Shown piece by piece: positions 7,391 through 14,923 of a stretch of 32,027 nt of DNA. This DNA comes from Rhodopirellula sp. GTDB lineage: Bacteria > Planctomycetota > Planctomycetia > Planctomycetales > Planctomycetaceae. The DNA lies in contig JABMPE010000716.1 in NCBI GenBank assembly GCA_013203845.1, positions 1-32,027 on the forward strand. Reading direction: 5' to 3'. The notes under the pieces were generated by a model. That model did no database searches and was not told the origin of the DNA. It saw nothing but the letters and a program-made list of their open reading frames with translations. Numbering within the stretch: the stretch's first letter is position 1; each line of letters starts with the position of its first letter. The translations under genes were made by a program, and so were the position numbers.

Positions 7391-8164
7391 TCAGCGTGAG
7401 CCGTCTTCAATGCGTCCGATCAGACGCAGCAGTCCGTCCAGAATGGTCATCGGATGTGGTGGGCAGCCGGGAATGTAGAGATCAACGGGGACGACACTGT
7501 CGGCTCCATTGTTCTGTTCGGGACGATTAATGAACGGTCCTCCCGATATGGCACAGGCTCCGACGGCAATCACGATTTTAGGAGCGGGCGTCGCGACGTA
7601 CACCTTCTTCAACGCCAGCTTCATGTTCTCGGTAACGGGACCGGTGATGATCAGGCCGTCGGCGTGGCGGGGCGAGGCGACGACGTGGATTCCGAAGCGT
7701 CCGAGGTCAAAGCCGATTGTGTTGAGCACATTGATGTCGGCTTCACAGGCATTGCAGCCTCCGGCACTCACCTGCCGCAGATTCAGTGACCGACCGAACA
7801 TTCCGCGAATCTTCTCATTCAACGTTTGTCCAAGTCGTGTGGCGGTCCCGTCCAGCACGAGATTTTCCCGCGAGTTGACCGCCATGCGGAATTCACCGGA
7901 ATAGCTCAGGGCACCTTCCGGGCAGGCGTCCATGCAGTCGGTGCAGAACAGACAGCGTCCCAGATCGAGCTTCATCGACTGACTGTCGAATTCGATCGCA
8001 CTCGTTGGGCACGCCTCAGCGCAGGTGCGGCAGCTCTCGGGGCATTTTTCCGATTGGAGCACCGGCAGTCCTCGATATCGCTCGGGCAGCGTCGGCGCGT
8101 CACCATCCGGCCATGCCATCGTGCGATGCCCTTGCCGCTGTCGCTCTCGCAGTATTTTCAACAT
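7391..8164 (-). CDS. Ferredoxin-HyfI/NuoB fusion, small subunit of Ehr-type complex
   Basis: This is a 257-residue electron-transfer subunit fusing what are usually two proteins. Residues about 35-90 are a two-cluster ferredoxin domain (HyfH/NuoI-like), with C41, C45, C48 and C52 in a C-x3-C-x2-C-x3-CP motif and C71, C74, C77 and C81 in the usual C-x2-C-x2-C-x3-CP motif. Residues about 120-257 are the NuoB/HyfI small-subunit domain, with C137 and C140 (GGCNACE), C204 (GACAISGG) and C234 (PGCPPHP) as ligands of the N2-type cluster. All twelve cysteines are present, so the wire should work. It faces the cytoplasm and docks on the large subunit encoded 64 bp upstream. It is the last gene of the minus arm. 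Confidence 0.9.
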   Translation of the reverse strand: MLKILRERQRQGHRTMAWPDGDAPTLPERYRGLPVLQSEKCPESCRTCAEACPTSAIEFDSQSMKLDLGRCLFCTDCMDACPEGALSYSGEFRMAVNSRENLVLDGTATRLGQTLNEKIRGMFGRSLNLRQVSAGGCNACEADINVLNTIGFDLGRFGIHVVASPRHADGLIITGPVTENMKLALKKVYVATPAPKIVIAVGACAISGGPFINRPEQNNGADSVVPVDLYIPGCPPHPMTILDGLLRLIGRIEDGSR

Positions 8165-8228
8165 GGTAAAAGCTCTCTGAATTCAGGATGCCCTGGTTTG
8201 GCGAGGTACTCGCCCCTCATTTCTCGAC

Positions 8229-9770
8229 TCATAAATCGTGTCCGCTGTAGCTGAGGTTGAAGCTCTTGTTGTTGACCGGGAAGTCGGAGATTTCCTGGTC
8301 CCTCAACGCCATCGCCAGGCCAATCCAGTTATGGAAACTGGGATCGACAACCTTGTAGTGAGCGAACTGGCCGGCGGTGTCGGTGATCGCGACATGACAG
8401 ATTTCCCCGCGCCAGCCTTCCGTGAGTGAGACCACCAGCGAGTCTGGCTGGAGTGGTCCCATCGGACGTTTCACGGGGCCTCGCGGGAGAGCCTGCAGTT
8501 GATCGAGGATGAATGGAATTGATCGTTGAATTTCCAGCCAGCGGACATAAGCCCGTGCGAAGACGTCCCCCGTCGCCCACACCGCGACCGGCAACTGGGC
8601 GAAGCGGTACATGCCGGACGGAAAATCGCGTCGAGCGTCGCGGTCAATGCCACACGCCCGCCCGGCCATGCCAACGAGTCCAAGGTCGTCGGCAAACTCA
8701 CGCGGAACTTCGCCACAGTTCTCGAACCTCGCCATGACTGTTGGTGTGTTCCACAGAAGCTCGACCGCCCCGGTCACATCCCGGAAGGCGGCTTCCGTGC
8801 GTTTCGTAAGCTCGTCCGCCATGGCGTCGTCGATATCCCAACGCGTGCCACCGGGTTGTCCCAGCGAACGACCGAAACGGTTTCCGCAAATGAGAGCCGT
8901 TGCGTTTAACCAGTCGCCGCGCAGACGACCACAGAATGATGCGGTTGGTAGAAACCCGATGTCGGTTGCGAGTCCTCCCAGATCACCGGTGTGGTTGGCC
9001 AAGCGTTCGAATTCCATGGCCACACACCGGATGGCCTGAGCCCGCAACGGCGCCTCGATCCCGGCGAGGCCTTCGAGAAGCTGGCAGTACGCCATGCCGT
9101 GGCCCAGGGTGGTGTCGCCTGCCAGCGTTTCGATCGAATGCAGCGAGCGTTTGTCCGGACCGCCAATCAGCGACTGTTCAATGCCGCGGTGCTGAAAGCC
9201 AAGTTCGATTTCCAGTGAGAAGACGTTCTCACCATGACACTGAAAGCGGAAGTGCCCCGGTTCAATCACTCCGGCATGGACGGGGCCCACAGCGACTTCG
9301 TGGGCTTCGGGGCCGGTCACTTTGAAGTAGTCCGTCCCGGCAGGCTGGACGCAGGGCAGTATGGGATCATCTGACGATCGCCCCCACGCATCGCGACCTG
9401 CCACGTAGGAACGGTGTGAGCGGATCGGCTTGAGCCAGGGGTGCCCTTTGGGCACGACCCCCCACTGTTCGGCGATCTCGCGTTCGAACCAGTGCGCCTG
9501 CGAAATCTGCGGAGTCAGCGACGTATAACTGTCGCCGACGTCCGTCGCCATGAGGTGGATTTGGCCCGTCGTCTGTTGATTGGTCACCGCGTACAGTCGA
9601 ACGTGCTGACCCGATTGCGGAACGCCGAACAGTGCCGACAGCCCGCTCGCGTTGTTGCACAGTTCGTCGGCGAGTTGTGTGGCGAACTTACTCTCGCTGA
9701 GCACGGGCACGTCGCGGAGTGGCACGGGCTGACAATTCGTGGTCATCACGCATTCGGCGAGTGCAGTCAT
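8229..9770 (-). CDS. NuoCD/HyfG-like large subunit lacking NiFe ligands (Ehr-type)
   Basis: The 513 residues fuse a NuoC-like domain (about 30-125, with HWFEREIAEQWGVVPKGHPWL) to a NuoD/hydrogenase-3-type large-subunit domain (about 150-513, with VGPVHAGVIEPGHFRF, GENVFSLEIELGFQHRGIE and AGDTTLGHGMAYC). True NiFe large subunits carry RxCGxC near the start of this domain and DPCxxC at the end. Here the first site reads SIETLAGD (212-219), as in complex I, and the C-terminus reads DFPVNNKSFNLSYSG. No CxxC occurs anywhere, so a NiFe centre is excluded. Such proteins belong to energy-converting hydrogenase-related (Ehr) complexes of unknown substrate. The start overlaps the stop of the upstream HTH-EIIA gene by 4 bp (ATGA). 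Confidence 0.9.
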   Translation of the reverse strand: MTALAECVMTTNCQPVPLRDVPVLSESKFATQLADELCNNASGLSALFGVPQSGQHVRLYAVTNQQTTGQIHLMATDVGDSYTSLTPQISQAHWFEREIAEQWGVVPKGHPWLKPIRSHRSYVAGRDAWGRSSDDPILPCVQPAGTDYFKVTGPEAHEVAVGPVHAGVIEPGHFRFQCHGENVFSLEIELGFQHRGIEQSLIGGPDKRSLHSIETLAGDTTLGHGMAYCQLLEGLAGIEAPLRAQAIRCVAMEFERLANHTGDLGGLATDIGFLPTASFCGRLRGDWLNATALICGNRFGRSLGQPGGTRWDIDDAMADELTKRTEAAFRDVTGAVELLWNTPTVMARFENCGEVPREFADDLGLVGMAGRACGIDRDARRDFPSGMYRFAQLPVAVWATGDVFARAYVRWLEIQRSIPFILDQLQALPRGPVKRPMGPLQPDSLVVSLTEGWRGEICHVAITDTAGQFAHYKVVDPSFHNWIGLAMALRDQEISDFPVNNKSFNLSYSGHDL

Positions 9771-10471
9771 GAATGAGCCATCTCTGTTTCAGGGTGGTGG
9801 AAGTGCTGGCCAGCAGCGCGGATGGTTGCGCAGAGCTGTTCGAGCCCGGCCTTCCCTTCAAGTTCGTTCCGTACTGCTTCCACCTGCAACACGGCACCCA
9901 GGCGAGCCAGCAATTGCAGGTGCTCGTGCGCCGTGGGGCTGAGCATGACAATCAGCTTGTCGACTCGTCGACCGTCTGGACCAGTGAGCGGCAGTGGCTC
10001 ACTCAGATAGCACAGCCGCACGTGCGGGCCAGGGACGTCCAGAATGATCGGTCGCCTTGGGTGTGGAATCGCAATGCCATGACCAATCGCCAGACATCCA
10101 AAATCGTCCCGTTGTGCAATCAGATCGACCAGATTGTCGAGGCCCAGCGCCTCGGGAATTGGCAGACCGCTCAGTGCGGTCCGCAGGATCTGTCGTAGAT
10201 CCGTGCCGCCGACGTTGTTCAGGACGCCACCACGTTCCAGAGCGTCTGCCAGACGTGTCGCTGATGGAGCCAGGTCGCCATTCGCCGCCAGATAGATGGA
10301 AGGACTGAACGGCTTTTGCCGCAATGCGGCCCATTCCAGCAGGTCGGCTCGATTGAACCGGTACTGGTCTGATACGACCATCGCCGGCAGGTCTTCTTTT
10401 CGAATCCAGAGTAGAATCTTCCGTTCAGCGACGTCGAAAATCTTCGCCACCTCGTTCAGAGTCAGCTCCAT
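9767..10471 (-). CDS. HTH-PtsN-like EIIA fusion protein
   Basis: This protein of 234 residues combines two modules. Residues 1-50 are a MerR/excisionase-like HTH (LTLNEVAKIFDVAERKILLW, then a YRFNRADLLEWA wing). Residues about 90-225 are a PTS EIIA type-2 domain as in PtsN, with the phosphorylatable histidine in GHGIAIPHP (H137) and the ending LLARLGAVL typical of the family. It may sense phosphotransfer state and either bind DNA or modulate the complex. The ATG at 10471 is chosen because TGGAGG precedes it. The longer start at 10549 adds 26 unlikely residues. It is the first gene of the minus arm and its stop overlaps the large-subunit start (ATGA), so the two are translationally coupled. 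Confidence 0.85.
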   Translation of the reverse strand: MELTLNEVAKIFDVAERKILLWIRKEDLPAMVVSDQYRFNRADLLEWAALRQKPFSPSIYLAANGDLAPSATRLADALERGGVLNNVGGTDLRQILRTALSGLPIPEALGLDNLVDLIAQRDDFGCLAIGHGIAIPHPRRPIILDVPGPHVRLCYLSEPLPLTGPDGRRVDKLIVMLSPTAHEHLQLLARLGAVLQVEAVRNELEGKAGLEQLCATIRAAGQHFHHPETEMAHS

Positions 10472-10639
10472 ACGGCCTCCAGGAGACGCGTCAACGTCAT
10501 TCAAGGTAACTGCAGAACGTGCTTCGTCCGACTGTTTCAGTCGGCACAAGGGCCGCTTTCATCGAGAACGCAGTAAATAGAGTGTGTGACTCGCCGCTTG
10601 CATGGCGAACGCAAAGTCGTTGTTCGTGCCTGGCATTTC

Positions 10640-10891
10640 TCAGGCATCCAGCATCTCGGATGTCTGGCGAATTTCATGCCGCAGCGATTCAAGTCAGAGG
10701 ACGCGCGAAGTCGGCGGTCCGTTGAACTGGCTGCCGCCACCGGCTGTGATCTGTCAAACGCATCTGCCCGAGTAGTCTTCACAAGCGTGGATGCTCAGAG
10801 TGATGTGCAGGGAAATGCAGACGCTCACCTCATTTCAGGCAACTGGGTTCAGGCAACTTGGGCGATTGTGAATCTTATGTAACGTCAGGCA
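10640..10891 (+). repeat. Four TCAGGCA repeats, candidate activator sites
   Basis: The heptamer TCAGGCA occurs at 10640-10646, 10835-10841, 10849-10855 and 10885-10891, always in the same orientation. The middle two lie in a longer direct repeat TTCAGGCAAC (10834-10843 and 10848-10857) with a 14-bp period. They sit roughly 170-425 bp upstream of the -24/-12 element, a range compatible with enhancer binding by a sigma-54 activator. Function is inferred only from position and repetition. Confidence 0.45.
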
Positions 10892-11062
10892 GGCTTATTG
10901 TTTCACGGGTGGTGCTTCCTGGCGTTATTGTTCGCTTATTGCCGTGGACTGATTGTGACCGAGTCGTGTGAAGTGCGGACTGGAAAGAGGTCGGCTCCCT
11001 GATTTACGACTGCTGCTGCCGGTAGTTCGGGAACTGGCATGTCAGCGGTGAGTTTGACCAGG

Positions 11063-11078
11063 TGGCACTCGATGTGCT
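11063..11078 (+). promoter_or_regulatory. Predicted sigma-54 (-24/-12) promoter
   Basis: TGGCAC-TCGAT-GTGCT matches the consensus TGGCAC-N5-TTGCW with one mismatch in the -12 box, and GG and GC have the required spacing. It points toward the hyfB-like gene whose start is 70 bp downstream, so transcription should begin near 11090. A sigma-54 activator is encoded close by at 5624-7027. Confidence 0.7.
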
Positions 11079-11147
11079 AGTGACTGCCTCTGTTGAACGT
11101 CGTGGTGTCGATCGATCGTTCTCTGAAATCAGAGTCGAGGAGGAGTT

Positions 11148-13142
11148 GTGACCAGTCACGAACTCGTGCTCTGTGGAGCGGCCCTGTCTGCCTTGAGTGG
11201 GCTGCCGGCGCTGTTGCTGTCCGCTCGGTCGAGCATCGGACAGACGGTGGCAGCACTCTTGAATGTGCTGGGGTGCTGCGTTGGGGCAATGGGTGTCGTG
11301 ACGTTCTACACGTGTGGGCCAGTGGCCCCACTCACGATGCCAGCACCGATACCAGGCATCGACGTGACCGTCGTGATGGACGGACTGTCTGCGTTCTTTC
11401 TCGTTCCAGTGCTGCTGGTCTGCGGGCTCGCGTCAATTTACGGACTTCAGTACTGGCCGCAGAAGGACGGCGTCCCCAATGCCCGACGTGTGTCTTTTTT
11501 TCTCGGCCTGATGACCGCTGCGATGGTGGTGCTGGTTGTCGCTGGCGACGGGCTGCTGTTCCTGTTTGGTTGGGAACTGATGGCGATGTCCGCGTTATTT
11601 CTGGTCGCCACGGAAGATCACATCGCTGAGACTCGCAAGGCCGCGTGGCTGTATATCGCCGCCAGTCACTTCTCCACGCTGAGTGCTTTTGGCATCTTCG
11701 CGCTGCTGTATTCGCAGACGGGATCGTTTGCCTTCTCGACGATCCCGGAGTCGACATCGACGGCGGCCGTCCTTATGGCCGTGCTGGGACTGTTCGGGTT
11801 TGGAATCAAGGCCGGGCTGATGCCGATGCACGTCTGGTTGCCCGGTGCTCATGCTGCGGCTCCCAGTCACGTGTCGGCGGTCATGTCCGGTGTCATGATC
11901 AAGATGGGCGTCTACGGCATCTTCCGCACGGCGTCTTTCTTTCCGGAGATCCCGCTGTCGTGGGGACTGATCACGCTGGCCGTCGGCACGATCTCGGCCG
12001 TGCTGGGAATTGCATTCGCCATCAGCCAGCGCGACATTAAACGCCTGCTTGCGTACAGCAGTATCGAGAACATCGGCATTATCGTGATGGGGCTCGGACT
12101 GGCTCTGATTGGCCGAGCCACTGGCCATTTCGAATGGATGATGCTGGGGATCTGCGGATCACTGCTGCACGTGTGGAATCACGCACTCTTCAAGTCGCTG
12201 CTGTTCTTTGTCGCCGGTTCTGTGATTCACAGCATGGAGACGCGTGAGCTGGACGTCATGGGCGGACTGTCCCGACGCATGCCTCTGACCGCAACCTGTT
12301 TCGTCGTCGGCGCGGTCGCAATCTGTGGGTTGCCGCCACTGAACGGCTTTGTGTCCGAACTGATGATTTACGTGGGACTGTTTCGAACGATTCATGCTGA
12401 CACGACGTCGCTCGCCCCAGCTGCTGCGTTTGCCGCGCCGGCACTGGCTCTGGTCGGAGCCCTCGCCGCAGCGTGCTTTGTAAAGGTGTATGGCATCGTC
12501 TTCCTGGGCGCGGCCCGCAGTGAACAGGCAGCGCACGCTCACGAATCCGGTTTCGCGATGACCTCGCCAATGCTGGTACTGGCCGCGAGCTGTGTGGTGA
12601 TCGGAGTCGCTCCCGTTCTGCTGGCGCCACTACTGAATCAGGCGGCGATGACGTGGGCCGCTGCCGATGCCAGCGCGATGGGGGACGCCGCGCCGCTGCA
12701 ACTGGTGAACTATGCACCGCTGGTGCCGATCAGCATCATCGCCGCAATTCTGATCGGATTGTTGACCGTCGGCACGATCGTACTGCTGCGACGAGTCCGC
12801 CTTGCGCCGTCGGGGCCAACCTGGGACTGCGGATACGCGGCGCCGTCGGCGAGAATGCAGTATTCGTCGTCATCGTTCGCGCAGTGGATCGTCGATCTGT
12901 TCGCGTGGGCGCTGCGTCCGGTCAGGCATCTCCCAAAGATCGACACGCTGTTTCCGGCAGACACGCCATTCGAAAGTCATGTCGACGACACCGTTCTGGA
13001 GCAAGGATTGAACCCGTTGACTCGTTGTCTGACCTGGTTGTTTGGGTTGTCCAGATTTCTCCAGCAAGGCAGTCTGCAAGCTTACCTTCTATACATTCTT
13101 ATCGTCGTGGTAGGGCTAATGTTATGGCGCCCCACCGGTTGA
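11148..13142 (+). CDS. hyfB: HyfB-like proton-translocating membrane subunit
   Basis: This is a 664-residue, highly hydrophobic NuoL/Mrp-antiporter-type subunit. The central antiporter domain (about 125-420) has the key Glu in GWELMAMSA (E143) and the key Lys in FGIKAGLMPMHVWLPGAHAAAP (K221). Further polar residues are HVSAVMSGVMIKMG (K252), NHALFKSLLFF and YSSIENIG. The C-terminus contains RMQYSSSSFAQ and ends in a last helix GSLQAYLLYILIVVVGLML, both typical of HyfB/HycC rather than NuoL. It should conduct protons or sodium ions across the membrane. The GTG start is preceded by GAGGAGGAG. It is the first gene of the plus arm, downstream of the predicted sigma-54 promoter. Confidence 0.92.
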   Translation: MTSHELVLCGAALSALSGLPALLLSARSSIGQTVAALLNVLGCCVGAMGVVTFYTCGPVAPLTMPAPIPGIDVTVVMDGLSAFFLVPVLLVCGLASIYGLQYWPQKDGVPNARRVSFFLGLMTAAMVVLVVAGDGLLFLFGWELMAMSALFLVATEDHIAETRKAAWLYIAASHFSTLSAFGIFALLYSQTGSFAFSTIPESTSTAAVLMAVLGLFGFGIKAGLMPMHVWLPGAHAAAPSHVSAVMSGVMIKMGVYGIFRTASFFPEIPLSWGLITLAVGTISAVLGIAFAISQRDIKRLLAYSSIENIGIIVMGLGLALIGRATGHFEWMMLGICGSLLHVWNHALFKSLLFFVAGSVIHSMETRELDVMGGLSRRMPLTATCFVVGAVAICGLPPLNGFVSELMIYVGLFRTIHADTTSLAPAAAFAAPALALVGALAAACFVKVYGIVFLGAARSEQAAHAHESGFAMTSPMLVLAASCVVIGVAPVLLAPLLNQAAMTWAAADASAMGDAAPLQLVNYAPLVPISIIAAILIGLLTVGTIVLLRRVRLAPSGPTWDCGYAAPSARMQYSSSSFAQWIVDLFAWALRPVRHLPKIDTLFPADTPFESHVDDTVLEQGLNPLTRCLTWLFGLSRFLQQGSLQAYLLYILIVVVGLMLWRPTG

Positions 13143-13202
13143 TTGTGAAAACAAAAATGACTCGCACACGAAAAGTGATTTCCTGCCAGACGGAGCGATT
13201 TG

Positions 13203-14141
13203 ATGACTCACTCCTTTTCGATCCACAGTCTGCTGCACATCGTGGTGATTCTGTTTTTTCCTCCATTACTGCTGGGGGTGATTAATCGGACCAAGGCGAA
13301 ATTTGCTGGGCGGCAGGGGCAGCCGATTCTGCAGACGTATTACGACCTCGCCAAACTGCTGCGCAAGGATTCGGTGTTCAGCGAAACCACCACGTGGGTC
13401 TTTCGTTTCGGCCCGGTCGTCGGTCTGGTCACCGCGTTGATTGCGGCGCTGATCGTGCCCATGGGACACGCGAGTGCACCGCTGTCGTTTACCGGCGACG
13501 TGATTCTGTTTGCTTACGTGCTGGCACTTGGTCGCTTCTTCACCATGGCCGCCGCTCTGGATACCGGGTCGGCGTTCGAAGGCATGGGAGCGGCACGTGA
13601 AGCCACGTTTGCGTGTCTGGCCGAGCCCGTGCTGTTTCTGGGGCTGCTGGTTCTGTCTCGGATCAGTGGTTCGCTGCAGATGACAGGCCTGCTCGGTGAA
13701 GCGGTGGCGATCGGCTGGACAGCGTCGGCTGCTCCGTTGCTGTTGATTGTGGCCAGCTGGTTTGTGGTATTGCTCGTCGAAAACTGCCGCATCCCTTTTG
13801 ACGATCCCAATACGCATCTCGAACTCACCATGATTCACGAAGTGATGGTTCTGGATCACAGCGGGCCCGCCCTGGGGGCCATCGTCTATGGGGCCGCACT
13901 GAAGCTGTTTGTCTTTTCCGGAATGATTGTGAATCTGGTTCTGCCCTTCGGGACGGGGATCGCGCTGTTTGACTGGGTCTTATTTCTGGCAGGGACGCTG
14001 CTCGTCGCCGTGGTCGTGGGGACGGCTGAGTCAGTCATGGCTCGCCTGAAGCTGGTGGAAATTCCGAAGTTGCTGATCGGAGCTGGTGTGGTATCGCTGT
14101 TCGCAGTGATTCTGTTACTTAGTAACCCGGGTGGGACATGA
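13203..14141 (+). CDS. hyfC: HyfC/NuoH-like membrane anchor subunit
   Basis: This is a 312-residue membrane protein of the NuoH/HycD/HyfC family, which docks the peripheral arm onto the membrane arm. Diagnostic stretches are NRTKAKFAGRQGQPILQTYYDLAKLLRK near residue 30, GMGAAREATF in the middle, and VENCRIPFDDPNTHLELTMIHEVMVLDHSGP around residue 200, which carries the conserved acidic residues. The ATG at 13203 has CGGAG in front. The in-frame TTG at 13200 is less likely. It follows the hyfB-like gene by 60 bp. Confidence 0.92.
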   Translation: MTHSFSIHSLLHIVVILFFPPLLLGVINRTKAKFAGRQGQPILQTYYDLAKLLRKDSVFSETTTWVFRFGPVVGLVTALIAALIVPMGHASAPLSFTGDVILFAYVLALGRFFTMAAALDTGSAFEGMGAAREATFACLAEPVLFLGLLVLSRISGSLQMTGLLGEAVAIGWTASAAPLLLIVASWFVVLLVENCRIPFDDPNTHLELTMIHEVMVLDHSGPALGAIVYGAALKLFVFSGMIVNLVLPFGTGIALFDWVLFLAGTLLVAVVVGTAESVMARLKLVEIPKLLIGAGVVSLFAVILLLSNPGGT

Positions 14142-14233
14142 TCCAGACGGGCTTAATTTCCGGTACAGCGACTGACTGATAGATTCTGGCCGATCAGTTT
14201 CTGGCCGTGTGGGCAGTGAGCAGGAGCAGCGTG

Positions 14234-14923
14234 ATGAGTGAGCTTTTACTTGATCCGGGACTGATCATTGCACTGCTGATGAACTTCTACATTCTGACGG
14301 TCACCAGTCTGAAGCAGATGATTTATGCCGTGTCATTTCAGGGGGTGTTACTTGGGTTTCTGTACCCGATTGCTCATACCGCCGTCCCGCCTGGCGGAGA
14401 AGCTGACCCGCTCGATGTTCTGGTCGCACTGCGACTGATTGGGCTGACGGCAGGCATTGTGATCATCAAAGGCTGGGTCATTCCCACGTTTCTGTTTAAA
14501 GCCATGCGGTCGGCCGATGTTCGATCACGCGTTACGTCAACAATTGGCATCGTGCCGCCTTTATTGCTGGGGGGTGTGGGAACCGCGGCCGCTGTCGTCT
14601 TCAGTCAGTCGCTACCACTTGCAGCGACACACGTCAGCCATCTGCCTGTGCCCGCGGCACTCGCGACAGTCCTGTGCGGCTTCCTGCTGCTGATCACTCG
14701 CCGCGAAGCGCTTGGTCAGGTGCTGGGTTACATCGTCCTGGAGAATGGCATTTTTGTGTTCGGCCTGTTGTTGATTAAGGCGGTGCCGATCATGGTTGAA
14801 CTGGGTATCGTGCTGGACCTGTTTGTTGGAGTGTTCGTGATGGGCATCATCTTTAATCACGTAAGCCGGATGTTTCCTGAAGCCAGCATCGAGCACCTGT
14901 CGAGTCTGAAGGATCTGCGGTAA
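14234..14923 (+). CDS. hyfE: HyfE-like membrane subunit
   Basis: The protein has 229 residues and several membrane helices. The second half has the NuoK-like signature GYIVLENGIFVFGLLL followed by PIMVELGIVLDLFVGVFVMGI, with Glu residues inside helices as expected for ion channels. This pattern is characteristic of HyfE of hydrogenase-4-type complexes. The start at 14234 is preferred over GTG 14207 because AGGAG at 14222-14226 gives the right spacing. The stop overlaps the next start (TAATG), indicating translational coupling with the hyfF-like gene. Confidence 0.88.
   Translation: MSELLLDPGLIIALLMNFYILTVTSLKQMIYAVSFQGVLLGFLYPIAHTAVPPGGEADPLDVLVALRLIGLTAGIVIIKGWVIPTFLFKAMRSADVRSRVTSTIGIVPPLLLGGVGTAAAVVFSQSLPLAATHVSHLPVPAALATVLCGFLLLITRREALGQVLGYIVLENGIFVFGLLLIKAVPIMVELGIVLDLFVGVFVMGIIFNHVSRMFPEASIEHLSSLKDLR

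Larger units (their letters stand above)
10472..11147. promoter_or_regulatory. Divergent control region of the Ehr locus
   Basis: This 676-bp stretch separates the peripheral-arm genes (minus) from the membrane-arm genes (plus). I see no credible gene. It holds a strong -24/-12 element for the plus arm at 11063-11078 and four copies of TCAGGCA in one orientation (10640, 10835, 10849 and 10885). A weaker minus-strand sigma-54-like element (CGGCAT-N5-TCGC on the minus strand) lies at 10667-10681. Confidence 0.65.

Noticed and set aside
7024..7478. Plus-strand frames after the sigma-54 activator gene
   Set aside because: They begin at TTG without a ribosome site and run into the coding strand of the ferredoxin-HyfI gene. 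Composition is unlike the neighbours.
8229..9770. Calling this an active NiFe hydrogenase or formate hydrogenlyase large subunit
   Set aside because: Both metal-ligand motifs are missing and no CxxC occurs in the protein.
10586..10882. A 98-residue frame in the divergent Ehr control region
   Set aside because: No ribosome site and no recognisable domain. The region is better explained as regulatory DNA.
10921..10940. A second -24/-12-like element, TGGCGTTATTGTTCGC
   Set aside because: The distance between GG and GC is one base too long for sigma-54, and the -24 box is poor.
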